The notes under the pieces: model-generated
The model's input: only the letters and a program-made list of their open reading frames with translations
The model's database searches: none
Told to the model about the DNA's origin: nothing
IMG/VR virus record: IMGVR_UViG_3300042905_003063
Span: 1-22,198 of that record
DNA length: 22,198 bases
Direction: 5' to 3' (one strand)
Source: a virus
Program-made: the position numbers and the translations under genes
Shown here: piece after piece, positions 14,658-21,856 of the stretch
Layout of the letters: each line of letters begins with the position of its first letter
How positions within the stretch are numbered: the first letter of the stretch is position 1

Positions 14658-15302
14658 ATGTCCGACTTCGCGCAAATCCGATTCCTGCCCAACAGGCCGC
14701 TCTTGCGCGAACTGAGCGCGGATCGTCTCAATACGATCCTGCAAGAGATTAAACGCAACAAGCCCAAGGGCGAGCGCGGCATCACGGTCAGGCAAGACGG
14801 CACTGGCACCTACATTGGCCTCGCCGCTTCCCTGCCACGCGGCGGCGGCACCTCTACCCCAGCAACCACACACCCATTCCAAATCACCAGCTTCGCAGAT
14901 CCCGAAAGCGATCAAGAGTCACCGTCTTATTTGGCAACGGTGCGCCCCGGAGCTATCAACCAAATCATTTCAGCATCGCATTTCGACGGCGCTGATCTTG
15001 CCCAGATTTCCATAGACACCGACACGCTGACTTACGTTGTTCTGACCGCCACGTCCAACGGCAAGGAGATCACCAGCGCCACGATTTCTACGCAAACTGA
15101 AGCGCCAGAGACGCAGACCCCCACGCTTTTCGCGCTTCCAACCGAAATGAAATACACGCTTGGCTTGGTTTACAACGACAACGCTCACCAGATCATTACG
15201 AACAACATCAATGTGTCGGGCAAGATTGTTTACACTAAGGACAGGGCCACGGCAGCACAACCGGGGCAACTTCCTTTTGAAATTTGGTATGTCTGGCAAT
15301 GA
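14658..15302 (+). CDS. Unrecognised tail protein 2
   Basis: A 214-residue protein of unknown family. The N-terminus has a helix (LRELSADRLNTILQEIKRNK) followed by a short basic Gly-containing segment, then beta-rich, Thr-rich sequence up to the aromatic end PFEIWYVWQ. The layout (short helical docking region plus beta body) resembles tail-tip or appendage proteins. It shares ATGA with the next, Ser/Thr-rich protein, so the two are probably made in fixed ratio and may interact. Function is not assignable from sequence. Confidence 0.55.
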   Translation: MSDFAQIRFLPNRPLLRELSADRLNTILQEIKRNKPKGERGITVRQDGTGTYIGLAASLPRGGGTSTPATTHPFQITSFADPESDQESPSYLATVRPGAINQIISASHFDGADLAQISIDTDTLTYVVLTATSNGKEITSATISTQTEAPETQTPTLFALPTEMKYTLGLVYNDNAHQIITNNINVSGKIVYTKDRATAAQPGQLPFEIWYVWQ

Positions 15303-17203
15303 TCTCGTGGACGGAAACCGCTCCCTACACGGCACTGACCAGTGCGTCTTCGCATTCAGCGGGTGCAACATACGCCTCGGCCAGCTACGGCAGCACAGGC
15401 CAAGCCCTAAAAATCACCAGCGCCGACAGCGACGGCCTTACTTATATTACCATAACAGCTTCTGGGTCATCTTTCGTCGATAAAACAACTTTCCGAAGAA
15501 CTACCTCCACCAGCAGTTCCAGTTATGTCATGACCGATGCCGCCAACGGGGCGCGGACTGAAAGCAACACATTTGAATCGGGCTTGACAGAATACTACGA
15601 CGGCGGCTCTGACATTGTATCAACATTGGAGCCCGGCTCCTCCTCGCGCCAAGGATCAAGCGCCACGCGGCCAAGCCAAACAACCACTGCCACAACCGTC
15701 TTTGCTGCTGGCTCTATAACAGCCACAACAGCCGTGAGCGGCACCGTTGCAACAACGACACTCCGCAGCGGATCAACTGCGCCGACCATAAGATTTACGC
15801 AATCGGCCTCGACCTTCACCACCGCAATAGCAACGCAAGTAAGCAAAGCCGCCACGCAAACCACATCACTGTCCAGCACTTACACCAACTACGGCAATGG
15901 CCCTTTCGGGGGCGTGGGTCGCAGAACAAACATCATGCCAGAGCCGCACGAAGTGATTTGGGTAATGACAACCACAACCAGCGCGGCGGCGGAACTGACT
16001 GCGATTGCGACCTCTTACACCAGCTCGTTTAGCCTCTCGCCAATCACATACATCACGGCTCGCCCCGCCGCCATCACCACCGCGTTTTACGAAGTCAGCG
16101 AAGAAACTGTAGAACTAACAAGAGCGACCACCGCGAGGTCTGGCATTACGCAAACACGCGCTTTTCCGCAAAATAATCGCTTCCCCATGCAAACGTATTC
16201 CGACATTCGCAATACCGAAACAACCGTATCGACGGATGTTGGCTCTGTAGTAAGGGCGCGGGTGTTTGGAAGCAGCACCACGCACCCCGGAATCGGCGTG
16301 ACAACAATGCAGGGCCGCTTCGGTGGGCTCACTTACCACCAAGAGTACACGACAACAACAACGCGCTCAAAGTTTACGGACGGATTGAGTTTAGAAGAAG
16401 GGAGGAATAGTTACTCTACCCAATACAATGATGGCCCTACTTCTGTGACAGAAATTTCACTGGGTTCGGCCACGCTACAAGGAAGTGTCGAAACTTGGGG
16501 CTTGGCGGCCATCGACAACAGCAGTCCTGTTTCGGCGATTGAAACCGCTTTCACGGACGGCTACGCGATTCTGACCAATGTAACGCAGCCAGCGACTCTT
16601 TTGGGGCTATCCCCTGCGGTTTCCGTATTCATGCCCATCGTCACCAATCGAGCGTGGCCGCGAATCATCGCACCGCAGCTTGGAACCAACAGCCTTGGCA
16701 TTTCGCAAGGAAGCTCGACGTGGTCTTACAATCAAATCGGCGTAACTCAAAGCAGTGTGGGAACGGCCCCGGACGCCACCATTGTCACAACAAGCGCATC
16801 GTGGACTCAAGAAGGGACGGCTGGCACCGCGCAGTTCGATGATCCCCCCGGCAAGCCTGGCGCATTTGTTGAAGCATTGGGACTCTTGCGCTCGCCAGTG
16901 ACGCTTTTTTCTGGAGAGCGCGTGGGGGCGCAACGCATCGGCGGCGTGCCCGCCACGGGCGCAAGCAACATTAGCGCCGTGATGCCTCCGGGAAAATATT
17001 TTACGGCAACGGGATCGTCTTCGACTTTTGTGACGTTCAATTCGCCAACAACCCTTGCTGGAACCCTGCAGACGGCCTTTATTCCACAGCCATTGTTTAT
17101 TGCTCTGGAAAGAGACACCACGCAAGGCGTATTCAATCCTGCGGGAACCTTATCCGCTTCCAGAAACTTGCTTCCCTACAGCAGCACCTTCTTTCCGCTT
17201 TGA
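15299..17203 (+). CDS. Large Ser/Thr-rich tail protein, possible glycan acceptor
   Basis: A 634-residue protein starting at the ATG at 15299 (ATGA overlap). By hand count the first 200 residues contain about 83 Ser/Thr (about 41%), with runs such as TTSTSSSS and many TTT stretches. I see no Cys. The sequence is beta-prone with few charges, compatible with an extended tail-tip or fibre protein. It occupies the place where lambda would have J, yet is much shorter and shows no recognisable J domains. It is followed directly by a glycosyltransferase-like gene whose TTTGACA signal contains this gene's stop codon (17201-17203). The acceptor role is inference; the family is unrecognised. Confidence 0.6.
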   Translation: MISWTETAPYTALTSASSHSAGATYASASYGSTGQALKITSADSDGLTYITITASGSSFVDKTTFRRTTSTSSSSYVMTDAANGARTESNTFESGLTEYYDGGSDIVSTLEPGSSSRQGSSATRPSQTTTATTVFAAGSITATTAVSGTVATTTLRSGSTAPTIRFTQSASTFTTAIATQVSKAATQTTSLSSTYTNYGNGPFGGVGRRTNIMPEPHEVIWVMTTTTSAAAELTAIATSYTSSFSLSPITYITARPAAITTAFYEVSEETVELTRATTARSGITQTRAFPQNNRFPMQTYSDIRNTETTVSTDVGSVVRARVFGSSTTHPGIGVTTMQGRFGGLTYHQEYTTTTTRSKFTDGLSLEEGRNSYSTQYNDGPTSVTEISLGSATLQGSVETWGLAAIDNSSPVSAIETAFTDGYAILTNVTQPATLLGLSPAVSVFMPIVTNRAWPRIIAPQLGTNSLGISQGSSTWSYNQIGVTQSSVGTAPDATIVTTSASWTQEGTAGTAQFDDPPGKPGAFVEALGLLRSPVTLFSGERVGAQRIGGVPATGASNISAVMPPGKYFTATGSSSTFVTFNSPTTLAGTLQTAFIPQPLFIALERDTTQGVFNPAGTLSASRNLLPYSSTFFPL

Positions 17204-17205
17204 CA
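17199..17205 (+). promoter_or_regulatory. TTTGACA element, copy 7 (glycosyltransferase-like gene)
   Basis: Embeds the stop of the Ser/Thr-rich tail gene and lies 16 nt before the GTG at 17222. This is slightly longer spacing than the 13-14 nt at most copies. Confidence 0.45.
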
Positions 17206-17221
17206 TAGGCCACGCCACCGA

Positions 17222-18244
17222 GTGCTGGCTATAGCTACATACGCGACCAAGAGCTATTTTTACTGCTGGCCGCAGTTTTTGAGGCGCATCGCCGCCGCAG
17301 CCGGGCATCACGCCGAAGCGCATTTTGTTCTGGCGACAGACCAAAGTGACGAGGCCAAGCAGGCCGTCGAAGCAGCGCGCCACGAACTGCCCGAAGGGTG
17401 GAGAATCCAAGCCATTACCCTGCCGCTCGATGACGGGGGAGCCGAGGGCAAGGACTACAAGGTCGAGGCGCAAATGCGGATTGCTGCTTTGCAGGGGGCC
17501 GCGTTTGCCGCTGCGAGGAAGATCCGCGCCACCGCCCTGTGGAGCGTGGAGGCCGACAACCTTGTCCCGGCAGACGCGCTCCGGGTGGCCGAGTGGGCGC
17601 TGACTATGCCGCAGGCGGATGGGTCAAACTTTTACGATGTCGCGGCGGTCACTTACCCGAATGGATTATTCCTCGGAGGCAACGGCACCCCACAAAATCC
17701 CATTGCGGAGGACTTCACGGAAAAGGAACGCAAGCTACCGCCGCGCCTCATCCGTGCGCTGGAAGCCTGCCGCGAGCGGCTAAAGGACTGCAAGGACAAG
17801 GCCATGGGCGAGCGCGAGGGCAAGCGGTTGGGGCGTCTGCATGAGCGCGTGAAAAAATGCCCGCCAGACGGCAATGTGTTTGAAGTCACAGCCAAGCACG
17901 GCTGGCGCAGGCGCGGGTGGATGGACTTTGCTTACCCCGGAATCGGCAGGGGAGCCATTGTCCGATCCGATTGGTGCGGCCTCGGTTGCACACTCCTTTC
18001 GGCCAAGGCATTGGCGCTGGCAACCTTTGAGGGCTACGACGGCAGGGGAACACAAGACCTGTTCCTTTGTTGGCACAGATGGCACCCCGCAGGGCTGCGG
18101 ATTGCCTGCATCCCGCATTGTGTCGCCGACCATGTAAAGCGGGACAAAGACGGCAAGATCGTCCACCACCGCGCTTATCACGAAACCGAGGGCGAATACC
18201 GGGGCCACCTTCGCCAACGGCAACAACCTTGGATGCCATGTTAA
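17222..18244 (+). CDS. Glycosyltransferase-like protein
   Basis: A 340-residue protein with a GTG start at 17222. The N-terminal half looks like a GT-A fold: LAIATYATKSYFYCWPQFL at the start, then HAEAHFVLATDQ, and an acidic metal-site-like motif LWSVEADNLVP at 106-116. The second half has RSDWCGLGCTLLSAKALAL, GYDGRGTQDLFLCWHRW and HCVADHVK, reminiscent of the acceptor and catalytic-base side of such enzymes. A Lys/Arg-rich helical insertion lies between (about residues 165-210). It directly follows the Ser/Thr-rich tail gene and precedes DUF3431-like and RmlC-like genes, which supports a sugar-related role. The DxD motif is non-canonical, so activity is uncertain. Confidence 0.6.
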   Translation: MLAIATYATKSYFYCWPQFLRRIAAAAGHHAEAHFVLATDQSDEAKQAVEAARHELPEGWRIQAITLPLDDGGAEGKDYKVEAQMRIAALQGAAFAAARKIRATALWSVEADNLVPADALRVAEWALTMPQADGSNFYDVAAVTYPNGLFLGGNGTPQNPIAEDFTEKERKLPPRLIRALEACRERLKDCKDKAMGEREGKRLGRLHERVKKCPPDGNVFEVTAKHGWRRRGWMDFAYPGIGRGAIVRSDWCGLGCTLLSAKALALATFEGYDGRGTQDLFLCWHRWHPAGLRIACIPHCVADHVKRDKDGKIVHHRAYHETEGEYRGHLRQRQQPWMPC

Positions 18245-18248
18245 TTTT

Positions 18249-18929
18249 ATGAAAAAGGAAATCGTCATCGCCGCGCACAGAGAGCGCATTGACTGGTTGC
18301 CCGATCATTGGCGACCCATCACCACTATTTACCGCTGCGGGGATGCAAGCATTGGCAGCGCAAACAAAGCTCACCGAGCGCATGGCGACGATCTATACGC
18401 GCAGCTTGATCGAATGCGGGCCGTCATGGAGTTCGTCCGCGAAATGGCGCAAGTGAGCAAGCAGGACGCGCCGATGGCGGAACTTGAGTGTTTTGCCGAA
18501 AAGCGCGGAGACAACTGCACGAAGGGGCGCGAGGCCGAACAATGGCTCAACCATATCATTTGGCGATACGACACGCTGGCCGATGTCACGGTGTTTTTGC
18601 AGGGGCACCCTCACGACCATTGCTATGACTTCAAAAACGTGGTCGAGGATCTTGGCTATGTAACTTTTACGACCATTCCGCGAACGGACAAGCCGGGGAC
18701 GGCAGGAAAAGAGGCAGAGTTTTGCGGCAAGTTCTGGAAGGAATTGGGGCAGACCGATCTCAAGCAAGTGTGGTGGAAGCCGGGGGCGCAGTTTGCCGCC
18801 AGCCGCGAGGCCATCCGATCCCGCCCCCGCGAGTGGTATGAGCAAGTGCAAAAGTTGGCTCGGAGGACTGACCGAAGCGGGGAAATCTGCGAGCGAACTT
18901 GGTGGAACATCTTGGGTTGCCCATGTTAG
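18249..18929 (+). CDS. DUF3431-like protein
   Basis: A 226-residue protein starting 4 nt after the previous stop, at an ATG preceded by an A/T-rich stretch. It shows two patterns I associate with DUF3431: REAEQWLNHIIWRYDTLAD followed by VTVFLQGHPHDH (about 94-124), and WWKPGAQFAASREAIRSRP (about 175-193) followed by WYEQV. Biochemical function of the family is not established to my knowledge; its members often occur near glycosyltransferases, and its fold may be related to them. Context here, between a glycosyltransferase-like gene and an RmlC-like gene, points to glycan work. The C-terminus overlaps the start of the next gene by 7 nt. Confidence 0.65.
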   Translation: MKKEIVIAAHRERIDWLPDHWRPITTIYRCGDASIGSANKAHRAHGDDLYAQLDRMRAVMEFVREMAQVSKQDAPMAELECFAEKRGDNCTKGREAEQWLNHIIWRYDTLADVTVFLQGHPHDHCYDFKNVVEDLGYVTFTTIPRTDKPGTAGKEAEFCGKFWKELGQTDLKQVWWKPGAQFAASREAIRSRPREWYEQVQKLARRTDRSGEICERTWWNILGCPC

Positions 18930-19351
18930 CCGAGATTCGCCCACTCACGGCCCGCTTCGATGAGCGGGGCAGGCTTACCGAAATCTTCCGGGCCTCGGAT
19001 GACGCTCACGGATTCGGCCAAGCCTACATTACCACTTGCTCGGCGGGCGTGGTAAAGGCGTGGCACCGTCATCGGCTGCAAGTGGATCGTTGGTATTGCG
19101 TAGCGGGCGCGGCGAAAGTCGGCATCTGGGACGCGGAGGCCAAGCGGGGCGAGACAGTGATCCTTTCCGCCGACACGCCGCAGCTACTCATCATCCCCGC
19201 AGGGTTGTTTCACGGCTTCACGCCATGCCACGGCCACGCCTCGGCGGCGATTCTAAACCTTCCTTCCCGCGAATACGACCCCGCCAATCCCGATGAGGAG
19301 CGCCGGGGGCCGCTCGCCTTTCCGTTTCGGTGGACTGTGGACTCGCGCTGA
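18923..19351 (+). CDS. RmlC-like cupin (dTDP-4-dehydrorhamnose 3,5-epimerase-related)
   Basis: A 142-residue protein started at the ATG at 18923; an upstream TTG at 18899 is less likely. It shows the RmlC/COG1898 signature order: DERGRLTEIFR at 13-23, KAWHRHRLQVDRWYCV at 45-60 with His48 in the catalytic-His position, GAAKVGIWD at 62-70, and IPAGLFHGFTP at 91-101, then YDPANPDEERR. Known relatives epimerise dTDP-4-keto-sugars on the way to dTDP-rhamnose or related deoxysugars. It is shorter than typical RmlC (about 180 residues), and a 3,4-ketoisomerase-type role is possible. RmlA, B and D are not in the window, so it would have to tap host nucleotide sugars. Confidence 0.75.
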   Translation: MLAEIRPLTARFDERGRLTEIFRASDDAHGFGQAYITTCSAGVVKAWHRHRLQVDRWYCVAGAAKVGIWDAEAKRGETVILSADTPQLLIIPAGLFHGFTPCHGHASAAILNLPSREYDPANPDEERRGPLAFPFRWTVDSR

Positions 19352-19354
19352 CAC

Positions 19355-19361
19355 TTTGACA
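19355..19361 (+). promoter_or_regulatory. TTTGACA element, copy 8 (tail appendage gene)
   Basis: Sits in the 30-nt gap after the RmlC-like gene, 20 nt before the ATG at 19382, the longest spacing of the eight. The spacer is purine-rich with two GAGGG/AGGGC-like stretches. Confidence 0.45.
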
Positions 19362-19381
19362 CAGGGGGCGAGGGCAGGGCC

Positions 19382-19918
19382 ATGCGCGTCTACATCAATC
19401 TCGACACCAACGAACCCGTCGTTTCGCCCGTCCTTACCCAGCGGGTCAACACGTTCTATTTCGTGCGGCGGGACGTGGTTCCCGTTGAGGTTCAATTCGT
19501 CCGCAATGGGGCCGTGGTCGAGCTTGGGGCGGGCGCAACTGGTGCTATCGGCCTCAAAAAGACCTACACCGGGTCATTTCTTGCCAACGACAGCGATTGG
19601 ACAAAAAGCGGCACGGGCACGGCCACGGTTTACACGTTCGATCTCAACCTCAACACCACTGAGCTTTCTGCCGAGTTTAGCCCTGACGCCTCCACGGATT
19701 CAATTACCTGCAAGCTGGAAATATCGTGGTCGGTCAGCGGCACGACCTCCAGCACCATGCCGACGAGCGCGGTGGTTTATAACGATGTGATTCGCGGGAC
19801 GGAGGGCGCTCCCAACTTTGCCACCGTCATGTCGCAGTTCGATCTTCGCTCTCCTGACAACGCCACATGGCGGATCACCATCGATAACAGCGGAGTCCTG
19901 ACAGCCACCAAGCAATAA
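19382..19918 (+). CDS. Predicted tail appendage/baseplate protein
   Basis: A 178-residue, beta-rich, Thr-rich protein. The N-terminal segment VVPVEVQFVRNGAVVELGAG resembles the start of baseplate-upper-type and fibre-anchoring modules, in which a strand pair with 'V.V...NG..V.L' recurs. The rest alternates strands with small polar loops (TKSGTGTATVYTFDLNLNTT). It opens the fibre region after the sugar cluster and has its own TTTGACA element. No enzymatic motif is seen. The family assignment is tentative. Confidence 0.5.
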   Translation: MRVYINLDTNEPVVSPVLTQRVNTFYFVRRDVVPVEVQFVRNGAVVELGAGATGAIGLKKTYTGSFLANDSDWTKSGTGTATVYTFDLNLNTTELSAEFSPDASTDSITCKLEISWSVSGTTSSTMPTSAVVYNDVIRGTEGAPNFATVMSQFDLRSPDNATWRITIDNSGVLTATKQ

Positions 19919-19919
19919 C

Positions 19920-20450
19920 ATGAAACACCTTTTCTTCACCCTCCTCCTCGCCACCCTCTGCGCGGCCAACGGCTACGGCCAGACGATCAAGAGCCTCGGA
20001 TTTAATACGACGAACGGCCAAGTAGTTGCCAACACAACAAATGTTCTGACGTTCAGCAATGCGCTGGCGTTTGGAGCTAATGCCAGCACAACGCTCAATA
20101 ACCTCGGTGCCTCGACAGGAGTCCCAGATTTTGTAACCGCAGCAGAAGAAATTCCCGCCGCCACAGCTTTGGCACTGGCTGGCCCTGTTGAAGGCGCGTT
20201 AGTAAATGTATTTGGTTGGACGGGAGTCGGAACCAATTGGTATGTAGACCTTTTTTATAGAGGGCCAATACGTTCAGCACTCGGCCTGCCCCTCGCAGCC
20301 CTCACCAACACCAGCAACGTCACGGCCATGCGGGCGCTGTCGGGCTCGACCAACACGAACCACCCGTTCTCTGGATCGGTGTCGGTGGTCGGCACCAACA
20401 ACACCAACACGCTCGTTTTCTCAAACGGGATTTTGCAAGCGGTTCAATGA
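19920..20450 (+). CDS. Predicted exported protein in the fibre module
   Basis: A 176-residue protein starting at the ATG 1 nt after the previous stop. Residues 1-20 (MKHLFFTLLLATLCAANGYG) form a classical signal peptide: two charged residues, a hydrophobic core and a small-residue cleavage region. I see no proper lipobox, so Sec/signal peptidase I is more likely than lipoprotein processing. The mature part is rich in Asn, Thr, Ala and Ser, with fibre-like beta segments (SGSVSVVGTNNTNTLVFSNG). A signal peptide is unusual on a virion protein. It may be a surface or periplasmic factor, or a fibre protein with a hydrophobic N-terminus. The stop overlaps the next start as ATGA. Confidence 0.55.
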   Translation: MKHLFFTLLLATLCAANGYGQTIKSLGFNTTNGQVVANTTNVLTFSNALAFGANASTTLNNLGASTGVPDFVTAAEEIPAATALALAGPVEGALVNVFGWTGVGTNWYVDLFYRGPIRSALGLPLAALTNTSNVTAMRALSGSTNTNHPFSGSVSVVGTNNTNTLVFSNGILQAVQ

Positions 20451-20629
20451 TCCACGAGCTTTCAGATTTCTTCACCCGCCCTGCGGTAGCCGTGGCCTCC
20501 TCGCTCGGTAGCGTCATCGTCTCGCTGCTTCCGCATTTAGAGACGGGGATGCGTCTCGGAACCCTTGGATGCGGCCTCGCTATCGCCGTGCTGGCCTTGG
20601 GCAAAGCGTGGAGGGACAGAAACAAGTGA
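20447..20629 (+). CDS. Small two-helix membrane protein, holin candidate
   Basis: A 60-residue protein with two probable membrane segments, around residues 13-30 (AVAVASSLGSVIVSLLPH) and 36-52 (LGTLGCGLAIAVLALG), and a charged end KAWRDRNK. This matches the size and topology of class II holins, which permeabilise the inner membrane at lysis. It overlaps its upstream neighbour by ATGA and its downstream neighbour by GTGA, so it is translated within the fibre operon. No endolysin lies next to it here. Another small phage membrane protein is possible. Confidence 0.5.
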   Translation: MIHELSDFFTRPAVAVASSLGSVIVSLLPHLETGMRLGTLGCGLAIAVLALGKAWRDRNK

Positions 20630-20985
20630 GCGCGTGCGCGTGCGGCAACAGCTACGACCTGTGCATCCAGCAGGGCGCAACCTTTCGCCGTGTCATCACA
20701 TGGAAAGCGGGCGGCGCGGCAGTCAATCTCACGGGCTACACGGCGCGTATGCAGATCCGCGCCACCGCAGAGGCCGCGACTTCGCTCATTGAGCTAACGA
20801 CCGCCAACAACCGCATTGCGCTCGGCGGCACGGCGGGCACGATCACGCTGACCATTTCCGCCGCAGACACCGCCGCCCTGACGGCAGGCCGTGCGGTTTA
20901 CGATCTTGAGCTTGTCGCGCCTGACGCCACGGTCACTTGCTTACTCGGTGGCGTGGTCACAATCCCGCGCAACATCACCCGCTAA
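20626..20985 (+). CDS. Phage tail-region protein of the 'QGATFRR...LTGYTARMQIR' type
   Basis: A 119-residue protein. The GTG at 20626 overlaps the previous stop (GTGA), and GGAGGG lies about 12 nt upstream, which decides this start over longer readings. The sequence QQGATFRRVITWKAGGAAVN, then LTGYTARMQIRATAEA, and the later GTAGTITLTISAADTAALTAG and VYDLEL stretches match a small beta-rich protein common in fibre modules of tailed phages, sometimes annotated as baseplate- or fibre-associated. The N-terminus carries three Cys (SACACGN plus CIQ). Its exact role is unknown. Confidence 0.65.
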   Translation: MSACACGNSYDLCIQQGATFRRVITWKAGGAAVNLTGYTARMQIRATAEAATSLIELTTANNRIALGGTAGTITLTISAADTAALTAGRAVYDLELVAPDATVTCLLGGVVTIPRNITR

Positions 20986-20986
20986 G

Positions 20987-21853
20987 ATGTCCGACGAAAT
21001 CATCATCGAGACAAGCGCACCCGAAGTCATCGAGGTCGGCGTGCCGGGGCCGCAGGGGCCAAAGGGCGACAAGGGCGACCCCGGTGATGTGGCGGGCCTA
21101 CCGCTCACGACCACGGGCGACACGCTTTACCGCGCAGCAAGCGGCCAAAACGCCAGCCTCCCGATTGGCACCAGCGGCCAAGTGCTAAAGGTTGCCAACG
21201 GCATCCCCGCGTGGGGCAACGAGTCAGGGGCGGTCACGAGCGTTAATGGTCAGACGGGAGCAGTCACGGTTGCCGTCCCATCCGCGTCCTCGACCACTCC
21301 CGCCGCCCTCGGAACAGCGGCAGTCGGCTCGGCATCCACGTTTGCGCGGGCCGATCACGTTCATGCGATGCCAAACGCATCAGAAGTTGGCGCGTTGCAA
21401 TCCGCTATTTCCATTGAAGAATACACGTTCAGCGGAATATCAGGAGTGCTGCCAGCACGTCGAAACGTGCAATGGCAAATAAATTTCATAGTGAGCGGAG
21501 GGACGCGAAACTTGTTTTTCCCAGGATCGGCGCAAGTTGGTGATCGCCTGCGCGTTGCTCTGACCGTTCCGGCGGGAACCACGCTGAATGTGATTAAACC
21601 AAACCCAGGAGCAGATGTGACGATCGCCACATTGAGCGCAGGAACGCGCTTTGTTTATTCTGCTCAGGTTACGCAGTTAGTTGGCGGAACCCCGGTGTGG
21701 CTCAGTATTGGCGAACTATCTGCCGCTGTTGGCGCATCGCCATTGACGAGCTCAAGCACGGGAACGGTTGGTCAATTTAGTTTCAGCGACAATTTTATGT
21801 ATGTCTGCATTGCCTCTGACACTTGGAGGCGTGTGCCAATTGCCGCTTTTTAA
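20987..21853 (+). CDS. Tail fibre protein with collagen-like segment
   Basis: A 288-residue protein starting at the ATG at 20987, one nt after the previous stop. After a short acidic head (MSDEIIIETSAPEVIEV) come about six Gly-X-Y triplets (GVPGPQGPKGDKGDPGDV, residues 18-35), a collagen-like trimerising element frequent in phage fibres. Next are GTSGQVLKVANGIPAWG and GSASTFARADHVHAMPNASE, typical fibre repeat motifs, and a beta-rich C-terminus. Host recognition or a fibre stalk is the likely role. Fibre identity is well supported; receptor specificity cannot be read. Confidence 0.8.
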   Translation: MSDEIIIETSAPEVIEVGVPGPQGPKGDKGDPGDVAGLPLTTTGDTLYRAASGQNASLPIGTSGQVLKVANGIPAWGNESGAVTSVNGQTGAVTVAVPSASSTTPAALGTAAVGSASTFARADHVHAMPNASEVGALQSAISIEEYTFSGISGVLPARRNVQWQINFIVSGGTRNLFFPGSAQVGDRLRVALTVPAGTTLNVIKPNPGADVTIATLSAGTRFVYSAQVTQLVGGTPVWLSIGELSAAVGASPLTSSSTGTVGQFSFSDNFMYVCIASDTWRRVPIAAF

Positions 21854-21856
21854 TTT

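Noticed and set aside
3649-19361. TTTGACA copies as sigma70 -35 promoter boxes
   Set aside because: The start codons lie 13-20 nt downstream, so transcription would begin inside the genes, and no TATAAT-like -10 occurs at 16-18 nt spacing in the copies I inspected. The Bacteroidetes-type -7 box (TAnnTTTG) is also absent.
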